Source: Verrucomicrobiia bacterium (GTDB lineage: Bacteria > Verrucomicrobiota > Verrucomicrobiia > Limisphaerales > DTLC01). From it: a DNA stretch of 13,348 nt. A program made the translations under genes and the position numbers. The notes beneath the pieces were generated by a model. It was not told where the DNA came from and did no database searches. It saw only the letters and a list, made by a program, of their open reading frames with translations. The DNA lies in the NCBI GenBank assembly GCA_025061935.1, contig JANWZY010000050.1, forward strand, positions 1 through 13,348. Reading direction: 5' to 3'. Shown piece by piece: positions 8,526-13,348 of the stretch (the first letter of the stretch is position 1; each line of letters starts with the position of its first letter).

Positions 8526-8578
8526 AGGCCCAGATATATCCAAGCATAACAAAAAGAACACAAACACCACACGCGAAT

Positions 8579-9604
8579 ATGAAGGCGTTTATTCGGTTCG
8601 CAAGCGGTTTGAGCGTCAGTTTTCTGCTGTGCACAGCAATCTCAACAAAAGCGGCCTTGTTGGCGTATGAGCCTTTTGATTACCCCGCGGGCTCGGCCTT
8701 GACGGCGGCTGGTCTGTGGAATGGAGGCTTTGGCTTTAGTGAGCCATGGCAACCGAATCTCCCTAGCGGCGCAAATGGTTCTAACCAGATTATTCGGGCG
8801 GGCAGCCTTGTCTATATTGACGCTAATGGATACCAACTTTTGACTAGTGGAAACAGGATTCACATCACGGGTGATGGTACGGCGGCTGGTGATAACACCG
8901 GCGGGACAAGGCATAACGCACAACCACGTCGCGCATTCAGCTTTAGCCGGGGCAGTAACACGGAAACAACTTGGATAAGTTTCTTGGCGATCATTAACCC
9001 GACGGTTGTGACACCGTGGTGGGATACAAATGCGAACACTTACGCTTACTATGGCCGTGCAACAAGCGTCCAATTATTCCAAGGCACTGCCAGCGAGCGG
9101 CTCACAATTGGTACTGCAAGTCAGAACGCTGAAACAGATCCAACGCTTCCCAATGACACTTGGCGTCTTGTAAACCGTGGTTCCGCTGCGTACACAAAAG
9201 CTTCGACGGTACCGCTCACCAACATACCGCCGAATTCGACAGCGAACTTTGTGGTCGTGCGAATTGATCATATTGCTGGAGACGACCGTGTCAACGCCCC
9301 AGATACGGCTTACATGTGGCTTAACCCGAGTTTAACCAGTGAGCCGTTAACCAATGCTCCGGACGTGGTGGTGAGTTTTGCAGGTACACCAGGTTATGAG
9401 CGAGACTATTGGTTTGACACCCTCCGCTTGTTTGCTGGGAGTTATAACAGCGTGGTGGGCTACGGCGCTGCTGATATTGACGAAATTCGCGTAGGGACAA
9501 CGTATTGGGACGTGGCACCGCTGGTACCCGAGCCAGCAGCAGCAATTTTGTCTGTGCTTGGCGGGCTGGGGTTGTTGGTGTTACGCATGCGGAGGAAACA
9601 GTAG
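8579..9604 (+). CDS. PEP-CTERM sorting-domain surface protein
   Basis: Predicted exported protein of 341 residues with no recognised enzymatic motif. It begins with a signal peptide: basic start MKAFIR, a hydrophobic core, and cleavage near TKAA around residue 25. Next comes LLAYEPFDYPAGSAL, an opening often seen in exported PEP-CTERM proteins of this group. The middle is rich in Asn, Thr, Gly and Trp and looks like a beta-sandwich (LamG/concanavalin-like) domain. The tail is a full PEP-CTERM signal: VPEP at 316-319, a hydrophobic helix at about 320-335 and the basic end RMRRKQ. Such tails are processed by an exosortase and are common in bacteria that make extracellular polysaccharide or biofilm matrix. 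It has its own promoter and terminator and is not part of the arabinose operon. Sampled lines are near 50% GC against roughly 60% in flanking operons. No Shine-Dalgarno motif precedes the ATG. Confidence 0.88.
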   Translation: MKAFIRFASGLSVSFLLCTAISTKAALLAYEPFDYPAGSALTAAGLWNGGFGFSEPWQPNLPSGANGSNQIIRAGSLVYIDANGYQLLTSGNRIHITGDGTAAGDNTGGTRHNAQPRRAFSFSRGSNTETTWISFLAIINPTVVTPWWDTNANTYAYYGRATSVQLFQGTASERLTIGTASQNAETDPTLPNDTWRLVNRGSAAYTKASTVPLTNIPPNSTANFVVVRIDHIAGDDRVNAPDTAYMWLNPSLTSEPLTNAPDVVVSFAGTPGYERDYWFDTLRLFAGSYNSVVGYGAADIDEIRVGTTYWDVAPLVPEPAAAILSVLGGLGLLVLRMRRKQ

Positions 9605-9627
9605 TCTAAACGCAGGGAACCTTTCGC

Positions 9628-9655
9628 GGGCGGAGCGGAAAGCTCCGCCCTTTTT
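9628..9655 (+). terminator. Intrinsic terminator of the PEP-CTERM gene
   Basis: A perfect 9-bp stem GGGCGGAGC (9628-9636) pairs with GCTCCGCCC (9642-9650) around a 5-nt GGAAA loop and is followed directly by five T at 9651-9655. It lies 23 nt after the stop codon at 9604. This is the clearest rho-independent terminator in the window and closes a one-gene transcription unit. Confidence 0.95.
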
Positions 9656-11287
9656 GTTTATCTCGGGCATGCGCGTGTCTGCGAAAGCACAATTCCGGCT
9701 ATATGGCCCCTGTGGAATTGGCGAGGCAGGGCCAAACTTGGGGAACACATCTTCCTCAGGCTTGTCTAACCAAACAGCCGTGCGTCTGCGCATCCAAAAT
9801 GCGCTGAGTGAGACACCAACCCGTAGATCGTTTGAACTAAAACGGCGAACGGGCTTGTCTCGCCGGACTCAGCCCCTACCCAGTTACCATTTTCTTAGCC
9901 GAACCTTTGGCTCAATGCAGTTTTAATCGCCCCCGAATAAACCACCGCGTGCTGAACACGCGCAACAACGGCTTAGACTCGCTGCTAATCCAAACACACA
10001 GCGTGCGCGCGCCTACGACCAAGCAGTTCTGTTCCCAAGCCATACCCGTGGACAGCATCCATCGAGCCGCCTGACCTGATACCTAACTGACTGGGCGCGG
10101 TCACCGCGCAGACAAATCCGCTTCGAATCACATTGAAAAGTAGGCCCGGGCCGTTACCTCATTGCTCATTTACTGAGCCTTGCACAACTGCGTAACGCTT
10201 TTCATGCCGCTACATCAGCACCCGGCTTCAGCCGGGCGTCAAACCCGCCGCCAGCCGCAAGCCATTTCAACGGCTTGGTTGTGGGCGTAAAACCGTTGAA
10301 ACGGTTTTACGGGTTGGCACCGGCATTCACCGGGCTAAAGCCCGGCGCTAATGCAAAAATGTTACTCACTATAGCGAGTCTCGATAGGAACAGCCTCAAG
10401 CAACGAATCAAGCTAGGAACAGGGTACCTCAACCCTGAATGCCATTTTGGGGTTCAAAGCCTGGCCCGGAATCAGCCTTCCATGGCCGAAGCCGCAGTAC
10501 GTCTCCAAGGTGTTTCTCTGATCCGCAGCTCCGGGTCTCGCCAAGGTCTCTTTCGGTTAAGCGGAGGGTGGCAGCACGTTGCACCCGGATGTTCCAGAGT
10601 CAGCGATCCGGAAGAGTCCGAGCGCGGGCCGGAAACCCACAATGTGCGGCTCCCGGCCGGCATTTTCGAGGTCCATAAGTAAGCCCGTCCAGAGCTACTG
10701 GTTTGCTATCCGGGCCAAACTCGACTCGAGAGAGCCCGGCTTACTTCTCTGTCTGGTCCCCCAGCCTGCCCGGTGCCTAACAAGTGGTCGGCAATTTCCT
10801 GAAATATAACGGCACTAACCTTTGCCCAGCCCGTACGCTACCAAGGCTTCAACTTCCAAATTGGTCGTGGATCGGGCAATAAGGCGGAATTGCCGCTGTT
10901 CTTTGGCTTGTTGCGCTGGCTTTAACAGTGCCGCAGCGTGAGCTTACAAGCATGCGGCGCGTCAGAAGCGGAACAGGCCGATTATCAATCCAAAAAATGG
11001 CGACAAGGGTATCCTGCATGGCGTCAATGTAAGACCCGCCGCGGCCTGAGCGGTCATGGCTGGTTGTATCTATTGGCGGACTGGCGGTCAACTAACAACA
11101 ACGGTATCATTGCGCAACGAATGATGCCAAACTTGTTCAATTTATGGATGGGTTGCGCTCAGCGATCAAAACCAAGTCATGGAAACAAAGCCGAGCGAAG
11201 TCCGCACGGCTCCCAGCCGCTGCCTCAGTCCGGAACGGTCAGTCCGAAACTTTTGGATCGCGCGAAGACTAAAGATTCAATTCGAAA
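9656..11287. other. Gene-poor intergenic region (about 1.6 kb)
   Basis: No convincing protein gene was found on either strand. The longest frames (10275-10682 and 10938-11291) have composition unlike their neighbours and no recognised motif. Supported contents are the intact three-hairpin repeat (10221-10345) and several small inverted repeats. These are CGCGTG-CTGAA-CACGCG at 9946-9962, GCGCGG-TCA-CCGCGC at 10095-10109, the palindrome GGCCCGGGCC at 10143-10152, GCTCA/TGAGC at 10164-10178 and CAGGGT-ACCTCA-ACCCTG at 10420-10437. None has a T-run that would make it a terminator. The promoter for the downstream oxidoreductase should lie near the right end, but no good -35/-10 pair was found. 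Decayed genes or an unrecognised RNA cannot be excluded. Confidence 0.65.
10221..10345 (-). repeat. Composite three-hairpin dispersed repeat, intact copy
   Basis: Three perfect short-loop hairpins lie in 125 bp. The left one is CCCGGCT-TC-AGCCGGG at 10221-10236. The middle one is a 12-bp stem CGTAAAACCGTT with loop GA at 10286-10311. The right one is CCGGGCT-AA-AGCCCGG at 10330-10345. The two outer GC-rich hairpins face each other like terminal inverted repeats (about CAGCACCCGGCTTCAGCC against the complement of the right end). A degenerate copy lies at 7957-8093 in the opposite orientation. The structure resembles REP/BIME-type non-coding palindromic elements; no transposase is nearby. The minus strand is given only to mark orientation relative to the other copy. 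Confidence 0.85.
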
Positions 11288-13153
11288 ATGAACGCGAATA
11301 CCGGAACTGGCGCACCTAGGCTACAGGTCGATGTGGACATAGTGTGTGTCGGGTTCGGCCCTGCCACGGCCGGGTTCCTGACCACTTTATCCAAACGTCT
11401 CTTACGGCCTGACGGGTCCACTGCAATCGAAAGTGCTGTTGCACCGGGGCAGCCACTGCAGGTGGTTTGTTATGAACGCGCCGATGACTTGAGTTTCGGC
11501 GTGTCGGGCGTGGTCACGCGCGCACGCGCGCTCCGGGAAGCATTTCCTGAGCTGGAACAAGCCGGGATTCCTACGCTTACCAAAATTTCAGAGGAAAAGA
11601 TCGTTTACCTGCTCGACCCGATTGGGGCCAGCAGGCGCACAACTCTGATGCGCATCGCCGACCGGATCATTCGCATCTTCAAGTTTATGCTGCCGGTCGA
11701 GTTCGACGCGCTCGAGCTGCCGTGGATACCACCGTTTTTGCGGAAGCACAACGGGGTCGTCTTCTCTTTGGGGCAGTTCATGCAGTGGGTCGGCACGCAA
11801 ATTCAAAGCACGGGCGCTGTTCAGATCTGGCCTGGCACGCCGGTCGCAGAAGCGCTTGTTGAAAACAAAAAAGTAGTTGGCGTGCGCTTAGTTGATCAAG
11901 GCGTGGACAAGCATGGCAATCCAACCGATGGTTTCACTCCTGGAATGGATATCCGCGCGGCGCTTACAGTGGTAGGTGACGGGCCGATCGGCGCCGTGGG
12001 CCGACAGTTGGACGAGTTGTTCGGCTCACAGGCGAAGCACAACGCTCGAGACTGGGCCCTGGGCATGAAGTTCGTTGTGGACCTGCCCGAAGACACTGCG
12101 CTCAAGCCGGGCACAGTTATTCACACGTTCGGCTATCCAGAACCGGAAATCTTCGGTTTTTTGTACGTGCACCCCGACCGAACAGCGTCTCTTGGCATAT
12201 TCGTGCCGTCATGGTTCGACAGCCCGGTCCGCACCGCTTATAGGTACCTCCAGCACTGGATGCTCCACCCGTACCTTTGGCGTTACCTCGACGGCGGCAA
12301 GCTGCGGTCATGGGGCGCGAAAACCCTGGCAGAATCGGGGCGCCGCGCCGAGCCGGTTCTGGTCGGCGACGGATTCGCCCGGATCGGCGAAGGCAGCGGC
12401 AGCACAAACGTACTCACGAACTCGGGCGTGGATGAAGCTTGGGCCACAGGTGTGCTGCTGGCCGAAGCTGTGATCGAGTTGCTCGAAGCCAAAAAGCCGT
12501 TTACGAAACAAAATTTGGAGGCCGCTTACGTCGCGCGCCGCCGAGCAAGTTGGGTCGAAGATGAAGGGCGCGTCGCAGAAAAATCACGCGACGGATTCCA
12601 GCGCGGGTTCGTGCAAGGGCTTGCGGGAATGGTATTAACCTGGTTGAGCAGAGGCCGCCTGGGTTGGCCGGGCAAGCCGCTGCGGCCCTGGGAACGGGTC
12701 CCATCGGCCGAGGATTTCTATCGTGACCGTATTCCCGCCGACGAAGTCAGAAAGATACGAGACGAATGTTATGCAAGGGGTATTCCCGCCCACAATGCCT
12801 TGATGGAACGTGCAGGTTGGCCACCGATACCCTATGACGGCCAGTTGCTCGTGTCGCATCAAGACGCGCTTCTTATTGGCGGCAAAGTCCAGGCGCCGCC
12901 GGGTTACGCCGATCACGTCGTGTTTTTGTATCCTGAGCTTTGCCGTGACTGCGCTACGAAGCTTTGCGTCGAGGCGTGCTCGGGCCAGGCAATTACGCCG
13001 GGCGAGGATGGCGTACCACGTTTCGAACGTGAAAAATGCGTCCATTGCGGCGCGTGCCTGTGGAACTGCACGACCGGCCTCCCGCAAGACCCCGATCGCA
13101 GCTCAGTCACATTCCGCGCCGGCCCGGGCGGCCTGCACTCAGCAGAAAATTGA
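11288..13153 (+). CDS. ETF:quinone oxidoreductase-like flavoprotein with C-terminal ferredoxin domain
   Basis: Predicted FAD and Fe-S protein passing electrons between electron-transfer flavoprotein (or a similar donor) and membrane quinone. The 621 residues open with an FAD-binding Rossmann motif, VCVGFGPATAGF (Gly22, Gly24; the usual third glycine is Thr27), with Glu63 in CYERAD as the likely ribose-binding acid. ETF-QO-like stretches follow: SGVVTRARALREAFPELEQ, FSLGQFMQWVGTQ, VVGDGPIGAVGRQL, HTFGYPEPEIFGFLYVHPD, and IGEGSGSTNVLTNSGVDEAW near the FAD. Segment YDGQLLVSHQDALLIGG leads into a ferredoxin domain with Cys552, 555, 560, 564 and Cys584, 587, 590, 594. Canonical ETF-QO keeps only one cluster (equivalents of 564, 584, 587, 590); the extra four could hold a second. 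Roughly 25-30 extra residues (about 115-145) contain a hydrophobic/basic stretch. No etfA/etfB is visible. A FixC-FixX-like fusion is the main alternative reading. Confidence 0.88.
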   Translation: MNANTGTGAPRLQVDVDIVCVGFGPATAGFLTTLSKRLLRPDGSTAIESAVAPGQPLQVVCYERADDLSFGVSGVVTRARALREAFPELEQAGIPTLTKISEEKIVYLLDPIGASRRTTLMRIADRIIRIFKFMLPVEFDALELPWIPPFLRKHNGVVFSLGQFMQWVGTQIQSTGAVQIWPGTPVAEALVENKKVVGVRLVDQGVDKHGNPTDGFTPGMDIRAALTVVGDGPIGAVGRQLDELFGSQAKHNARDWALGMKFVVDLPEDTALKPGTVIHTFGYPEPEIFGFLYVHPDRTASLGIFVPSWFDSPVRTAYRYLQHWMLHPYLWRYLDGGKLRSWGAKTLAESGRRAEPVLVGDGFARIGEGSGSTNVLTNSGVDEAWATGVLLAEAVIELLEAKKPFTKQNLEAAYVARRRASWVEDEGRVAEKSRDGFQRGFVQGLAGMVLTWLSRGRLGWPGKPLRPWERVPSAEDFYRDRIPADEVRKIRDECYARGIPAHNALMERAGWPPIPYDGQLLVSHQDALLIGGKVQAPPGYADHVVFLYPELCRDCATKLCVEACSGQAITPGEDGVPRFEREKCVHCGACLWNCTTGLPQDPDRSSVTFRAGPGGLHSAEN

Positions 13154-13281
13154 AGAATCATCTGCATAACCTTTGGCGACCGCAGGCTTGCTCGATTGTT
13201 ACTTACAAATTTTTGACAAAAAGCCTGGTACGAACCAACGGGGCTAACGACATTTTGAGGCCAGCGTAAGTCGATTGAAAA

Positions 13282-13348
13282 ATGAACAAGAAGTTGGAGC
13301 TGCTTAGTATTTTTTTCTGGATTATGGGCGGCCTTCACATTACGGGCG
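13282..13348 (+). CDS. Start of a putative membrane protein (3'-truncated)
   Basis: The frame opens with ATG at 13282 and runs off the window after 22 codons. It encodes MNKKLELLSIFFWIMGGLHI and a few more residues: a short basic start followed by a hydrophobic stretch, so it could be an inner-membrane segment or a signal peptide. It lies 128 nt after the oxidoreductase stop. No Shine-Dalgarno motif precedes the ATG, as elsewhere in this window. Too little is visible to name a family. Confidence 0.5.
   Translation, partial: MNKKLELLSIFFWIMGGLHITG

Larger units (their letters stand above)
7521..8578. other. Gene-poor intergenic region (about 1.06 kb)
   Basis: No open frame here gives a recognisable or well-composed protein. 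Contents I can support are a degenerate copy of the hairpin-rich repeat (about 7957-8093); a close direct repeat of AATCCCAAAT near 7890-7912; a 7-bp inverted repeat GTGCGAG/CTCGCAC at 8118-8124 and 8137-8143; a possible stem after the symporter stop (7553-7620); and A/T-rich DNA from about 8470 that leads into the promoter of the next gene. No strong hairpin followed by a T-run was seen straight after the symporter gene, so the arabinose operon's terminator remains unidentified. No tRNA-like cloverleaf was recognised. Confidence 0.7.

Noticed and set aside
9558..9926. A 122-codon frame beginning inside the PEP-CTERM gene.
   Set aside because: It runs through the intrinsic terminator hairpin in another frame and has no recognisable protein features.
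10364..10379. ACTCACTATAGCGAGT looks like the core of a phage T7 promoter.
   Set aside because: It matches 11 bases of the T7 core, but the upstream half of the promoter is absent. The match is also explained by the segment being an imperfect palindrome (one mismatched pair), and no phage gene is nearby.
10275..10682. A 135-codon frame across the three-hairpin repeat.
   Set aside because: Its start lies inside the non-coding palindromic repeat, it has no family resemblance, and a second frame of similar quality (10439-10678) overlaps it.
7521..11287. Possible CRISPR array, tRNA or insertion sequence in the two gene-poor regions.
   Set aside because: No regularly spaced direct repeats, no cloverleaf and no transposase-like frame were found. 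The only repeated element is the hairpin-rich pair.
10938..11291. A 117-codon frame whose stop overlaps the ETF-QO start by ATGA.
   Set aside because: It starts with GTG, has no recognised motif, is rich in Arg, Ser, Gln and Lys with no domain-like pattern, and lies in a region of random-looking composition. The overlap is probably chance.
13213..13218. A perfect TTGACA upstream of the last partial gene.
   Set aside because: No acceptable -10 hexamer lies 16-18 nt downstream (CAACGG is at the 17-nt spacing), so a promoter call is not supported.

Overview
The window reads as chromosomal DNA of a Gram-negative-type bacterium, most likely from the Verrucomicrobiota (a Limisphaerales/Pedosphaera- or Opitutus-like lineage). 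The placement is an inference. It rests on a protein with a PEP-CTERM sorting tail, exported glycoside hydrolases beside an SGLT-type sugar symporter, hairpin-rich dispersed intergenic repeats, and starts that lack Shine-Dalgarno motifs. No 16S rRNA or other decisive marker is present. All recognised genes are on the + strand.

Region 1 (1-7520) is an arabinan/L-arabinose utilisation operon, cut at its 5' end: ribulokinase (araB, partial), exported GH51 alpha-L-arabinofuranosidase, L-ribulose-5-phosphate 4-epimerase (araD), exported GH43-family glycosidase, lipoprotein aldose 1-epimerase, and a Na+/sugar symporter of the SSS family. Spacing is tight: two ATGA overlaps, a 2-nt gap, a 21-nt gap and a 77-nt gap. 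The logic is complete except for the isomerase. The exported enzymes release arabinose, the mutarotase equilibrates its anomers, the symporter imports it, and AraB and AraD feed it towards D-xylulose 5-phosphate. L-arabinose isomerase (araA) is not visible and probably lies upstream.

Region 2 (7521-8578) is about 1.06 kb without a convincing gene. It holds a degenerate copy of a hairpin-rich repeat and, at its right end, a good sigma70-type promoter. Region 3 (8579-9655) is a single-gene unit for a PEP-CTERM surface protein, closed by a textbook intrinsic terminator. Region 4 (9656-11287) is about 1.6 kb without a convincing gene and contains a second, intact copy of the same repeat in opposite orientation, made of three hairpins.

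Region 5 (11288-13348) encodes an electron-transfer-flavoprotein:quinone oxidoreductase-like protein. Its C-terminal ferredoxin domain carries eight cysteines, enough for two [4Fe-4S] clusters. The first codons of a membrane-protein-like ORF follow.

I did not find a plainly new multi-gene system. The points most worth a second look are the inverted repeat pair flanking the PEP-CTERM gene, the eight-cysteine ETF-QO with an extra internal segment, and the apparent absence of Shine-Dalgarno motifs at every visible start.
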